Assembly (NCBI GenBank): GCA_009760885.1
Contig: CM019709.1
Span: forward strand, 34,124,126 to 34,188,125
Direction of reading: 5' to 3'
From: Achatina immaculata
Taxonomy: Eukaryota > Mollusca > Gastropoda > Stylommatophora > Achatinidae
DNA: 64,000 nucleotides
How positions within the stretch are numbered: the stretch's first letter is position 1; every line of letters starts with the position of its first letter. The position numbers were made by a program, and so were the translations under genes. This document shows positions 11,501 to 20,344 of the stretch, in pieces. The notes beneath the pieces are model-generated. The model was not told the DNA's origin. It ran no database searches and was given only the letters and a program-made list of their open reading frames with translations.

Positions 11501-14500
11501 GGTAGATGAGTCTTGCACCACAGTAAGGTAGATGAGTCTTGCAGCACAGTAAGATCAAAAATAAGATTTTCACAAACTTCAGTTTATCTCGACAATAAAT
11601 ATAGATATCTGAGGCTGGAACCATAGAATGCAGAAGAAGAGGAAGAAAAAGAATAAGAAGAGAAAGAAGAAGACGACAAAGAGGAGAAAGAAGAGGAAGA
11701 AAATAAGAAGAAGTGGAAGAAAAAGAGAAGAGGAAGTAGAAGAAGAAAAAGAAGAAGAAGAATGCAACACATTGTTGACTGTTACACTGACCGGTTATTC
11801 AAATCCAGTTTTGGCAGCAATGGCCATATCAGAAATTACTCTGCAAAATGATGCTCATTTATTAACAAAACGGCTAACATCTGCTCGCCTCAAAGCCATC
11901 TTTTAAGACAAAAAATGCCCTTATTTTAAGTGGACATACACTTAGATAAAGGTAAAGCACCACTTGGGGGGGGGGGGGGAGGGGAATAAGGACCAAACTT
12001 AGAAGATGCAACTGAAAGGAAATTTGATCTCGCAACACAAACATTTCTGGTCCTATTTACACAAAACACTGGGGGTGAAGACGCTGCCTTATGAGGCAAT
12101 CAGCGACCTATAGCTGATATGCTAGCGTCAGGGTTAGCGACCTATAGCTGATATGCTAGCGTCAGGGTTAGCGACCTATAGCTGATATGCTAGCGTCAGG
12201 GTTAGCGACCTATAGCTGATATGCTAGCGTCAGGGTTAGCGACCTATAGCTGATATGCTAGCGTCAGGGTTAGCGACCTATAGCTGATATGCTAGCGTCA
12301 GGGTTAGCGACCCATAGCTGATATGCTAGCGTCAGGGTTAGCGACCTATAGCTGATATGCTAGCGTCAGGGTTAGCGACCTATAGCTGATATGCTAGCGT
12401 CAGGGTTAGCGACCTATAGCTGATATGCTAGCGTCAGTGTCAGCGACCTATAGCTGATATGCTAGCGTCAGGGTTAGCGACCTATAGCTGATATGCTAGC
12501 GTCAGTGTCAGCGACCCATAGCTGATATGCTAGCGTCAGTGTCAGCGACCTATAGCTGATATGCTAGCGTCAGGGTTAGCGACCTATAGCTGATGTGCTA
12601 GCGTCAAGGTTAGCGAATCATAGCTGATATGCTAACGTCAGGGTTAGCGAACCATAGCTGATATGCCAGCGTCAGGGTTAGCGAACCATAGCTGATCAAG
12701 ACCCTGTTCCACCTCTCTGTTGGTACCCCCAGTAACAGGCCTAGCCTGGGTAACGGGGCAGGGATCGCCATAGTCCCCATGGTGGTGGAGTCTACTAAAG
12801 AAGCATTGCACACACTTTGCCTTTTTTTGCGTGTGTTATACTCCGGGACTGAAAAAGTAGCTGCCATAACCCGCTCCCACTCCGACACGACCATGTGCCT
12901 CAACACTTCCACAGCATCGGCTGCAAAGAACACCAGCTCGCAGTTGCAGTGAGAAATAAGACAAAATTTCAATGTTGGTCCATCTGAAGGCCATATTCCT
13001 TCCGTAAGTGCATGTATGTGAGAGAAATGACGACCCTGCTAATGTGATGCTAAAGTTAACGATCACAACCAGAGCTGGCCAGGAACTCCCTGTCCCCATC
13101 TCTCCATTGGTGCTCCTTAGTAACAGACCCAGCCTAGCAAATGGGGGGGGGGGGGTTGCAGATCCTCACCATGGTTACCATGATGGTAGAGTGTGCCAGA
13201 AAGGCTCGCCTTCTTGGACCCACTCCAGAGAAGGATAAGCTACTGAACAAGATGATGCTTGGCAAAAACCCTCAGCACTAGAAACCTCCTGCATCAGAAC
13301 TGTCTCCTTAGATGGATAGCGTCAGTGTACACTTAGATAAGAAAAAGTGTATGTTTCTTGTAAATTATATGTCCTACAAAAACGTGAGTGTATATTTTTT
13401 TCTTCGTTTTTTTTTAGGGGAACCACAAGTTTTAAATGTAGTAGTTATCATCATATCTGTGATTGGAGGAATAATTATCGTTCTCACCATCATCTTCATG
13501 ATCAGTCATATTTTCTGTTGCAATGGTTTGTGCAGACGAAGAGACCCTCTCTTGCCGCCGCCTCATTCACAAAGCTCCGAGGTAAAGTAGATGTGTGTGT
13601 GTGTGTCTGACACAGAGTATTATTTGCTGGAAATCATCTAGTAGGATGGTTTATTGTGAGGGTCATATCGAAAGTCGTGAGGAAATTTTTTTTTTTTACA
13701 TCAGAATTTATAGATAGAGACAATATCACCTTAACTGCATCCTTTGCACTTCATGTAGAGGTCACATGACGTGATCATCCTGTGTCACGTGACAGCGCGG
13801 AGCATAAACAAAATGGCGAGCGCTGTTATTGAGTTCCTCGTTAAAGTGAAAATCCCCGCCGCTAAAATTCACCAAAGACTTCAACTTGCTTGTGGAGATA
13901 TATGTATGAGTGCTAGCAGTGCTAGGAGGTGGGTGAAACATTTCAAAGATGGATACAGAAGCATCCAAGTTATGGCTCGCAGCGGTCGCCCTCGAACTGC
14001 CTCCACTGAACGCAGTGTGGAAAGGGTTGATGACAATCATTAAAGAAGACAGACGTTTTACAGTATCTGAAATCGCTATAAATCTTAGAATAGAACACAA
14101 TGCAGTACAGGAAATGACTGAAACTCTAGGCTATAGAAAAGTTTGTGCCAGCTGGGTCCTACAGGAGAGAACGTCCAGAAAGCAGTGCGTCTGTGCTGTC
14201 GGTCAGCTGGAATGGAATTCAACGGGAGGGTATTTTCAAACTTTCAGAGCGATGCGAAAAATGTGTGCAGAGAAATGGAGATTATGTTGAAAAGTGAAGG
14301 AAAGGGTGCAGATCTCTCTCTCTCTGAACCTTAAGTGCCCAGGGCACATGGGGCTTCCGCAAGGGTTTTCCACAAATGCCTGTCTTTCGCCTTTTTTTCT
14401 GCTCTTGCCCAGGTGAGCCCTCTATTGCTCAACATCCTTTCTGTTGTTCTTCTCCATGTCTCTTTTGGTCTACCCTTACTTCTGCTCCCCTGTGGTGTCC

Positions 14501-17500
14501 ATCTTAGTGCTATTTTTGGTAGTGAGTTGTCAGTCATTCGGAGCACATGTCCCAACCATCGCCAGCGTCTTTCCTCAATAATTGTTGTCAGTGGTTTCAT
14601 CTGCATTTCTGCCAACAAGATGTTATTTCTTATGGTGTTTGGCCAAAATATTTTTTTAATTCTACGTAAACATTTAGTCTGGAAAGAATTCAACTTGTTT
14701 TCTATGGTTTTGGTGATTTTCCAGCATTCACTTCCATAGAGTAGTACACTTAGAACATTACTCTTAAATATCCTGATTTTCATATTTATGCTTAGTTTAT
14801 TTGATTTCCATATATTCTGTAGCATTGCAAAAGCCTGGTTTGCTCTAGTAAGTCTGCTGTTGATGTCCTCTGTGCTGTCTCCATTTTCTACTACTCTGCT
14901 GCCAAGGTATACAAATTCGTTGACCTCCTCCACTAACTTGTTATCTACTCTGAGTACATTTCTGTTGTTCACATTTTGCTTCATTAACTTTGTCTTTCCT
15001 ACGTTGATCTTTAGTCCTATGTTGTTTGCATTCTGGGTTAACTTGTTTATTTTATCTTGCATATCTTTGTGACTGCTTGATAATAGACAAATGTCGTCCG
15101 CAAAGTCAAGGTCCTCCAGCACTGTGTTAAGGGTCCATTGTAATCCTCTGCGTTTGTCTGATGTTGCCTCCTTCATTAACCAGTCTACTGCCAAGATAAA
15201 TAATGTTGGTGATAGTACACATCCCTGTTTCACTCCTGTTTGTACCCTAAAGCTGCTGGAGGTATGTTCTCCACAGATAACTTTGCACTGAAAACCCTCG
15301 TATAGGGCTTTGATTACATTAACTATTTTATGGGGGAGTGCAGATAAGGTGATACATTTATATTTTCCCTATCTATAAATTCTATAACACAAAAATGAAT
15401 GGAAAAACTGATTATGTTAGTCCGTAAGAACAGCGAAGAGCAGAGCCTCTATCTTAATGCAAAGAAAAGTAAATTGATGACAACTGACAAAACAAACAAG
15501 GCAGCTGAAATATGTATTAATGAGGAAAAACTGGAAGAAGTGGAGAGTTTTGAATATCTTGGATCACTACTAACTAATAATGGAGACACAATGAGGGAAA
15601 TTAAAAGGAGGACAGCTATCGCTCTTCAGAAAGTAAAACAAATAAAGAATCTGTGGAGAGGAGCAGACAGAACTTCAAAAATAAGATTTTTAAGGGCATG
15701 CATTTTTCCCATCGCAACATATGCCTGTGAGACCTGGACACTTAATAAAGCAGCTGAGAAACACATAAATGCCTTTGAATGTAAATGCTACGGAAGAGTT
15801 CTCCAAATATCGTGGACACAAAAAAGAACAAATATATCTATACTACAAGAGCTTAATATTGAAGAAGGCTGGCTAGTAAAGAGGATTAAAGAGAGAAAAC
15901 TGAAATATTTTGGACACATTAAACGTCATGATAATTTAGAGAAGACCGTATTGGAAGGATACATAATGGGAAAAAGAAAGAGAGGAAGACAAAAGGCGAA
16001 GATGGCTGCAAGACATCGTTGAGGCTCTGTAAATGGATGCAGCAGCAGCAGACCATCTTGCTCACAACCGAGAGGCCTACAGGAGTTCTGTTAGGGAGGC
16101 AAAGTTCCTCAAGGGACATGCAAATGAATGAATGAATTCTGATTTAAAAACCAAATTTCTGCTCATGACTTTCAGTATGACCCTCGTAACACTTAGTATT
16201 AATACTGGTTATGTATTACCAATTAGTATTAATACTGGTTATTTATTAACACTTAGTATTAATACTGGTTATTTGTTAACATTCATTCATTCATTCATTT
16301 GTTAACACAGAGTATTAATACTGGTTATGTATTAACACTTAGTATTAATACTGGTTATGTATCAACACTTAGTATTAATACTGGTTATGTATCAGCACTT
16401 AGTATTAATACTGGTTATGTATTAACACAGTATTAATATTGATTATTTATTAACACTTAGTATTAATACTGGTTATGTATTAACACTTAGTATTAATACT
16501 GGTTATTTATTAACACAAAGTATTAATACTGGTTATTTATTAACACTTAGTGTTAATACTGGTTATATAGCCTTTGGTTTCTATGAGTCATTTTGTTTAT
16601 AACTATTTCATTAAAATCGTTAGCTTAGGTCTGAACTGCGGCCTATTGTGCTGAGTGGTTAGTCGCTTGGTTTAGTTATCTGGTGGTACCGGGTTCAAGT
16701 CCCAAGTGCGGGAATTTTTATTTTCCGGAACGTACCAGAAAATCCCCGGGGTACACCCAGCCTCTAAAAACGGGTACCAGAGAAATCTGGAGAAGGTAAA
16801 TGCGGCCAAGCGTGATACTGGCCACATCAGACTCTCATGTGCCGGAGGTCTTGGAAATGCCGGCCCTAATACATCCTATCCCCAGTGTGCTTTAATGGCA
16901 TGGGAACGAGGATTTTACCCCTTTTTTATGTCCGAAACTCTAGGAGCTGGCAGATGTGTGTTCTTGTAATACCGCTGGGGGTCTTTTCAGAGCAGGCAAT
17001 GTTCAGCTCCATTCCTCTGTCTTCGTCTTCCTGTTTCTCTGGGAAAATAGGTCTCTGTTACTTGCAAGTCTGTGCACAGAAAGTATAATTTGTCTACTTC
17101 TTTATCTCTGTAACTGTCTTGGGCTGGTTTATTCCACGTATCCTGCTTAAGAGGTATTCCAAAACTTTTAGATTTATGTAAAACTCTAGGCTAATGTTTT
17201 CTGTGGGTGTTTCAGGTCTGCAGATCGCCATCAGATTCCATACAGGAGAGTGGCCAGTATGAATCTTTGTTACACCAACGGCCATGGAGGCAGGCGCCAG
17301 TTCCAGATCTTATACTGTCCAGCTCACACCATCATCAGCAACCTCTGCAGCAGTCACGTGAGCTGGAGGTTGAGCAGCACCAGCAGCAGCAGCAGCAGCA
17401 GAATTATCAGCACGTTGGTCACAGTCTGTATCTGAGTCCAGAGGAACAGTTGATTCCATTATGTTCAGATTCTGCAGCTGGTGTTCTGCCCCGCAAATGT

Positions 17501-17821
17501 GCAATTACCAGGTCGCTGCACTGCCAGCGCCAGAAGTTGTTTGCGTACGAGCAGCAGCAACAGCATTTAGAACAGCCTGTGCAGAAAGGGAAGTGCACAC
17601 AAGCATGCAGATACGTGAATCCCGATGAACTCTACCCACCAAATGTCCCAGTTTCTAGAGACGGAGAGGAAGGCTACGCCGAATCGCAGAGATCCCTACA
17701 CTCCAAACAGCAGCTCGAGCAAAACTGGCAGGCGCAGAACGAGCTGTTTCGACCACCGCCGAATAAAACTGTCTACGACCGTGATAGCCCACCACCCCAC
17801 GTATTCCCTCAGCCCTCCTAG
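5402..17821 (+). CDS. LDL-receptor class A single-pass membrane protein gene, 3' three exons (5402-5539, 13418-13581, 17216-17821)
   Basis: Three exons join without a frame break: phase 1 at the first junction (g + GG gives Gly) and phase 0 at the second. The reconstructed part is about 301 residues: one complete LDLa module, a short linker, a hydrophobic helix, a Cys/Arg-rich stop-transfer segment, then a long cytoplasmic tail rich in Gln, His and Pro. LDLa modules bind calcium and extracellular ligands; type I proteins of this layout act as endocytic or signalling receptors. The tail holds YESL, a possible YxxPhi sorting signal, and DPLL near the membrane. The first exon seen starts with two bases completing a split codon, so at least one more 5' exon exists, left of the window or hidden in 1-5400. 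The family (LRP, LDLRAD or NETO-like) cannot be decided from this part. No canonical AATAAA lies close after the stop; one occurs near 19211, beyond a LINE and a SINE. Confidence 0.82.
5540..6120. other. Intron sequence, nothing recognised
   Basis: Start of the intron after the LDLa exon. No coding, RNA or element signature seen. Confidence 0.5.
6125..7062 (+). mobile_element. RTE-like LINE family E, RT to 3' tail
   Basis: QGVQQGCVLSPDLF, then LGYADDTVLITENQQDL, NIKKTETMVISKK, FKYLGPVITSDE, EPILLYGM, EMWFIRRMLRILW and RGRPREMILDSL. It ends at CVHWRSIIANAIRHGT-stop, followed by a GAT-repeat tail (7052-7067). Frameshifts in the T run near 6187, near 6657 and in the A run near 6792 disable it. 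A second copy is inverted at 24915-25345. Confidence 0.92.
7085..7231 (+). mobile_element. RTE-like LINE family B, 5' part of an interrupted copy
   Basis: Reads IIKDLINRYVCAV, then GMSEWFQTETSVKQ and CILSPLLFGVT. The remainder of this copy resumes at 8296 after an inverted family B insertion. It carries a stop where the younger copy has Gly (VKQGC). Confidence 0.88.
7232..8295 (-). mobile_element. RTE-like LINE family B, best-preserved copy, nested insertion
   Basis: Uninterrupted - strand frame from about 8295 to 7268: SYLWRILCLYGIPSKIVNII, TGVKQGCILSPLLFGIT (fingers/palm), LEDLDFADDITLISNN with the FADD catalytic box, IEGTDIEEVNQFAYLGSYID, CESWKTTKEIEKKLDSFENK, RWTYVGHLMRR and RGRPRETLKRTLLREA, then ALCDV-stop. 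The 3' tail is TATAAGA-like. The endonuclease and the RT N-terminus are missing (5' truncation). Flanked by agtaactat at 7223-7231 and 8296-8304. Confidence 0.94.
8296..9165 (+). mobile_element. RTE-like LINE family B, 3' part of the interrupted copy
   Basis: Continues from 7231: TIDFIII, CCTGKTGIDWVHGTQLEDLD + FADDITLI, then KLLINQEGKIYIEGT, FAYLGSYMDQDGDTRKEVR, LIYACESWKTTKEI and a decayed end, finishing at a TGTGTGACGTTTAACGGCAC-type end and a GTAAGAA-like tail. Several frameshifts, including at A runs near 8325 and 8440. Confidence 0.9.
9219..9278 (+). repeat. Duplicated 60-bp piece of LINE B
   Basis: Nearly identical to about 8498-8557 of the preceding LINE: gaaattaacaaggaaaaaaa, then caaaaataatgaaacttctc + attaa. 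It may be a local duplication or the edge of a second truncated copy. Confidence 0.75.
9280..10170 (+). mobile_element. LINE with RNase H domain, decayed 3' part
   Basis: Broken frames show RNase HI features in order: MDGSVLPGE and GWGFVVYKQGRLVAQKAG (first Asp strand, 9561-9650), VVVADSQTLLRKIE (third conserved Asp, about 9740-9782) and GNDVVDHVAR (about 9852-9887). The end, AEDIWACPE then a stop near 10165, matches the ends of the copies at 45270-45570 and 24715-24880. A 65-codon open stretch at 9316-9513 is the RT-RNase H connection. Confidence 0.82.
10171..10619. other. Intron sequence, nothing recognised
   Basis: AT-rich with short T runs. No coding or element signature seen. Confidence 0.45.
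10620..10850 (+). mobile_element. tRNA-headed SINE, family V
   Basis: Head with A-box-like gtgtggttaagc and degenerate B box tgttcgagtca, then ggttcatccagcctctaaaa, ataggtaccagagaaatctg, a gtaaatgcggcc core and gtgatactaaccatatcacg. Shares its body with 16640, 21475, 28345 and 42265. Confidence 0.78.
11021..11550. repeat. 26-bp minisatellite, about 20 units
   Basis: Unit cagtaaggtagatgggcctt + gcagca, with 26- and 27-bp variants (gggcc or ggggcc). Higher-order alternation of aaggtagatggggcc and aaagtagatggccc units is visible around 11180-11400. Confidence 0.95.
11625..11765. repeat. GAA/GAAA-rich purine tract
   Basis: About 140 bases of almost pure A/G on the + strand. The Arg/Lys/Glu frame here is low-complexity, not a gene. 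Confidence 0.85.
12102..12695. repeat. 34-bp minisatellite, about 17 units, grown inside repeat R
   Basis: Unit agcgacctatagctgatatg + ctagcgtcagggtt at an exact 34-bp period. The left flank (gtgaagacgctgccttatga + ggcaatca) and the right flank (tgatcaagaccctgttccac) are the two sides of the same point in repeat R, as seen uninterrupted in the copy at 36915-37235. The unit is therefore an amplified internal piece of R. Confidence 0.95.
12690..12965 (-). repeat. Dispersed repeat R, copy 2
   Basis: Inverted copy: ggtggtggagtctactaaag, ccgggactgaaaaagtagct, cagcatcggctgcaaagaac. With the left flank at about 12065-12100 it forms one element split by the 34-bp array. Confidence 0.88.
13070..13210 (-). 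repeat. Repeat R fragment
   Basis: Diverged inverted piece: agtaacagacccagcctagc, then a G run, then ccatggttaccatgatggta, corresponding to the middle of R. Confidence 0.6.
13418..13581 (+). CDS. Exon: transmembrane segment
   Basis: The acceptor follows a long T tract (ttttttttag) and the donor is gtaaag. It encodes GEPQVLN, then about 24 hydrophobic residues rich in Ile and Val (from VVVIIISV to IFMISHIF), then CCNGLCRRRD, a cysteine/arginine cluster typical of the cytoplasmic face, then DPLLPPPHSQSSE. The incoming split codon is exactly completed by the LDLa exon 7.9 kb upstream. Confidence 0.85.
13654..14335 (+). mobile_element. Mariner, internally deleted
   Basis: 5' inverted-repeat-like gagggtcatatcgaaagt at about 13657. 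The N-terminal helix-turn-helix is preserved (EFLVKVKIPAAKIHQRLQLA, RRWVKHFKDGYRSIQ, GRPRTASTERSVERV), then DRRFTVSEIA and GYRKVCASWV. Sequence then jumps to the C-terminal end, whose frame gives RCEKCVQRNGDYVEK-stop at about 14299. The catalytic Asp core is deleted. The end abuts a CT-repeat and the inverted LINE at 14335. Confidence 0.85.
14312..15355 (-). mobile_element. RTE-like LINE family C, long open copy
   Basis: Open - strand frame of about 340 codons: KIVNVIKALYEGFQCKVICG, TGVKQGCVLSPTLFILAVDW, LEDLDFADDICLLSS (FADD), NVGKTKLM, EFVYLGSRVVENGD, LLYGSECWKITKTI, RRWRWLGHVLRM and SRSKGRPKETWRR, then CALGT-stop at 14331. The tail is AG-repeat (ctctctctctc on + at 14312-14324). 5'-truncated at about 15355; no endonuclease. 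Short 3' copies occur at 40975 and 51367. Confidence 0.93.
15395..16138 (+). mobile_element. RTE-like LINE family A, well-preserved C-terminal half
   Basis: 207-codon open frame: NAKKSKLMTTDKTNK, FEYLGSLLTNNGDTMREIKR, FPIATYACETWTLNKAAEKH, AFECKCYGRVLQISWTQKRT, LNIEEGWLVKRIKERKLKYF and GHIKRHDNLEKTVLEGYIMG. A frameshift near 15985 precedes the 3' end. The tail aatgaatgaatgaat (16122-16136) is the family's AATG-type repeat tail. Confidence 0.93.
16165..16188. mobile_element. Orphan mariner-type terminal repeat
   Basis: atgactttcagtatgaccct + cgta closely matches the terminal repeat at 24257-24281 (actttctgaacgaccctcgt + a). No transposase or partner repeat is adjacent. The 30-bp array starts at its last bases. 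Confidence 0.5.
16186..16570. repeat. 30-bp minisatellite, about 12 units
   Basis: Unit taacacttagtattaatact + ggttatgtat. A small CATT-repeat island interrupts it at about 16282-16300. Confidence 0.95.
16640..16965 (+). mobile_element. tRNA-headed SINE, family V
   Basis: A-box-like tgctgagtggttagtcgc, B box gggttcaagtccc (16691-16703), then cccagcctctaaaaacgggt, accagagaaatctgg, gcggccaagcgtgatactgg and tcatgtgccggaggtcttgg. Ends near a second conserved cgaggattttacccc. Confidence 0.85.
17216..17821 (+). CDS. Exon: cytoplasmic tail and stop codon
   Basis: The acceptor is gtgggtgtttcag; the exon then stays open for 201 codons to TAG. It starts VCRSPSDSIQESGQYESLL. A HHHQQPLQQ stretch and a CAG-encoded run of about seven glutamines follow (DNA near 17374-17401), then proline-rich segments (DELYPPNVPV, RPPPNKTVYDRDSPPP). 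No folded domain is recognisable, so the tail is probably disordered. Several Tyr and Pro motifs could bind adaptors. The polyQ tract is a candidate length polymorphism. Confidence 0.85.
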   Translation, partial: VCRSPSDSIQESGQYESLLHQRPWRQAPVPDLILSSSHHHQQPLQQSRELEVEQHQQQQQQQNYQHVGHSLYLSPEEQLIPLCSDSAAGVLPRKCAITRSLHCQRQKLFAYEQQQQHLEQPVQKGKCTQACRYVNPDELYPPNVPVSRDGEEGYAESQRSLHSKQQLEQNWQAQNELFRPPPNKTVYDRDSPPPHVFPQPS

Positions 17822-18260
17822 GGCTGGAAGATTAGACTGTCAGCCCTCATAGGGGTACAAGTTTCGACTCGTTTGCCCCCCCCCCCCACTTCCTCTGTAA
17901 CAGCGGCTTGTGTTCTGCGGCAGGACCGTAGTTTCTACCACCTCGAGAGTCTCCTACCCTGATTTCTGGAGTCACAGTTCATCATGCCAACACCTGACCC
18001 AGCAGCCTGGATTTAAGTGCAGATTGTGTAGGTTTGTGGATGAGGTGAAGGAGACCTCTTTCCATCTGCAAGGGCTGGATCGTTGAAGTGTATATTGTCC
18101 GCCTTATCTATAATATTTAGAATAATTTATCAGCACAGAAAGCCATGCCCAGTGGGATTCGTCACGAATTTAAATTTTGCTGGATTACAAAAGAAAGAAA
18201 GAAAGAAACCAGTTCCAGAGCACGTGTGAGCACTAAGTAACAAGAGTGACGGGCAGGTGC
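17822..18260. other. Probable 3' UTR and downstream DNA of the LDLa/TM gene
   Basis: Begins with a C run (17876-17887). No canonical AATAAA before 18260; a gaaagaaagaaagaaa repeat lies at 18191-18207. No other feature seen. Confidence 0.4.
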
Positions 18261-18265
18261 CATAA

Positions 18266-18322
18266 CCACTGACAGGTGTCACTACCACTGACAGGTGTCA
18301 CTACCACTGACAGGTGTCACTG
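18266..18322. repeat. 19-bp tandem repeat, 3 units
   Basis: Unit ccactgacaggtgtcacta three times; each unit contains the small palindrome tgacaggtgtca. Confidence 0.85.
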
Positions 18323-18663
18323 GTCTTTGTCATGAGCTGAGAGTCCTTCACCCACCCTTAAGTGATAATCATCATTCGTCATTGTTATCATCTTCACCGG
18401 TATCTTTTCATCCTTGTACTTCACTATACATTGTTTCTGCAGTCTTAAATCCTGCCAACAGTATAGTCCTGTGTTATGATCTAGGCCTTGACCCAGAAAA
18501 AGGTCATGCATGACAAGTCCTTGTAACAAGATTGCACGATATTAATGATAATAATACTTGGCAGTCCTTTTGTAATATTAGTAACTCTGTGAAGTTTTTT
18601 TTTGTATTAATTTTTTTTCTTTCATACGCATTATTTTCCCTAAGTGAAATTATCATTCTTGTA

Positions 18664-18866
18664 CGAAAGATAATTTAGAGAAGATCCTCTTGGAAGGGTA
18701 CATAATGGGAAAAGGAAAGAGAGGAAGACCAAGGCGAAGATGGCGGCAAGACATCGTTGATGATCTGCGAATGCAGCAGGGCATCTTGCTTACAACCGAG
18801 AGGCCTACATGAGTGCTGTTAGGGAGGCAGAGTTCCTCAAGGGACACGCAAATGACTGACTGACCA
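18664..18866 (+). mobile_element. LINE family A, 3' end only
   Basis: gataatttagagaagatcct, ggaagggtacataatgggaa, gaggaagaccaaggcgaaga, then gttagggaggcagagttcct and tail aatgactgactgacc. Severe 5' truncation. Confidence 0.88.
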
Positions 18867-18934
18867 AAGGATAACGCTGAGATGCAAACGCGACAGGAGA
18901 ACAGAACGAAATAGGTTTGCTACTTACGAAATTG

Positions 18935-19205
18935 GGACCGGCTAGCGTAGTGGTTAGAGCACTCGTCTAGCAACCGAATGGTAGAGGGTTCGAATCCCCA
19001 GCTGAGCGGGATTTTTTTTTTCCCCCGACCAATACGGCGACCGAGGTGGACCCAGCCTCGTAAAATGGGTACCAGAGAAAATCTGGGAAGGAAAGGCAGC
19101 GAGGAAAGGAACTGGCCACCCCTACCTCATACTCTGATGACCCAGCATAATGAGGTCTCTAACGCTTCATCCCCTACGGCATTTGCTATGGGACTATAGC
19201 TTTAC
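18935..19205 (+). mobile_element. tRNA-headed SINE
   Basis: A-box-like tagcgtagtggttagagc, B box gggttcgaatcccc (18986-18999), T-run linker, then ggtggacccagcctcgtaaa and gggtaccagagaaaatctgg. The tail (ggcatttgctatgggactat) differs from family V, so it may be a subfamily or composite. Confidence 0.8.
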
Positions 19206-19369
19206 TTACGGAATAAAAGCTGCAAGATATGTCTTACTGTAATAAGATTTAAAAGAAAGAAAACATAACATATGTTAGCCGTTTCATTACTTTCTCCTTC
19301 ATCTTGTGCTGTTAAATGTCAAGGAGAGATGCATTTGGAGCTTTTTTTGTGTGTGTTGTTGTTGTTGCT

Positions 19370-19690
19370 TTTTTAGGCCAAATGGCTGACCTCGGGGATG
19401 GTGGTACCATACTTGACGAGTGTTTCTCTGATGCGATCTATCCATCTCTTTCTAGGTCCTCCTCTTGATCTGTGTCCTGTTAGTTCTTTGGTTGGAAGGC
19501 TCCCGTGGCTAAGTGTGAGTGTATCATTCTCTTTATTAAGTGGCCGAACCATTTGGTTCTTTGCTTCTTTGTGTGTCGTGGACATGGCGTACTTCCTACC
19601 ACGTGTCTTATGGTGTCATTTCTCAGCTTGTCAGACCTGGTAATGTTTTCTGCCTTTCCTGTGACATCTCATCTCTCATCTGATTGTTTT
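19370..19690 (-). mobile_element. RTE-like LINE fragment (family D)
   Basis: The - strand gives KNQMVRPLNKENDTLTLSHG, then SRGGPRKRWIDRIRETLVKY and TTIPEVSHLA: the basic xRGxPRxRWxDxI end region. Seen only once in this window. Confidence 0.75.
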
Positions 19691-19863
19691 ACTTTCATAG
19701 CTGAGTTGAAAGGAAAAAATTAATGATTTTAAAAAAAAAACAGATAAAGTTATTAACTTTCCATTACTTTCATTGGCGAATTTAAATATTCACAAGTTCA
19801 GCCTTTGACTAACAATAGCGGAAATTGTTGTAGGGATTTTTCTACGTTATCTCAGGAGTAGCC

Positions 19864-19985
19864 GTTAAAAGATTGATTGATTGATTGATTGACCGATCGA
19901 TTGATTCAAAGGATTAAGAATTGGGCACGCAGGCCCGCCTGACATTCTGTCCTTTATCATACAACTTTCACTCTGTTCCAGACAT
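19864..19985 (-). repeat. Repeat T, copy 2, with GATT-repeat tail
   Basis: Tail gattgattgattgattgac at 19874-19895, then aaggattaagaattgggcac + gcaggcccg, the complement of the copy at 4128. Confidence 0.7.
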
Positions 19986-20150
19986 TTCTACAAAAATGCT
20001 GCTCATATAACAAACATAATTAACGCTGGAAAGCGGAAAAATATAAAATATAACATTTACGTTTCGGTCTCATCCTTGCAGGTTTCAAATCATCAAGACT
20101 GTGTTACGAATGGCCTTGCGAACGTTAATTATTTGGTGTTTTACCAGTGA

Positions 20151-20344
20151 TGTAGGAAATAGATACGCTCACAGTTAACCTGGGTTGGTTGGCTGGCAAC
20201 CCTAAAAATAGGAATAATCAGTCAGCTACCGGTCAGTTTCACAGAGTTGCGCACCTCTGAAAATTGACTGATAACTGGCCCACTATTCCTGCTCTTAGGG
20301 TTGCCAACCAACCCAGGTAACTATGAGCTTATCTATTTCCTACA
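20151..20344. mobile_element. Palindromic MITE-like element, 194 bp
   Basis: Left arm starts tgtaggaaatagatacgctc and continues aacctgggttggttggctgg + caaccctaa. The right arm is its imperfect reverse complement: ttagggttgccaaccaaccc + aggt, ending atctatttcctaca. Arms of about 70-80 bp surround a short spacer. No ORF. A target duplication is not clear. Confidence 0.85.

Noticed and set aside
11628..11906. Lys/Arg/Glu-rich protein
   Set aside because: Pure purine tract; coding is unlikely and no domain follows.
13008..13238. 76-codon + strand frame
   Set aside because: It falls on a repeat R fragment with a G run and has no domain support.
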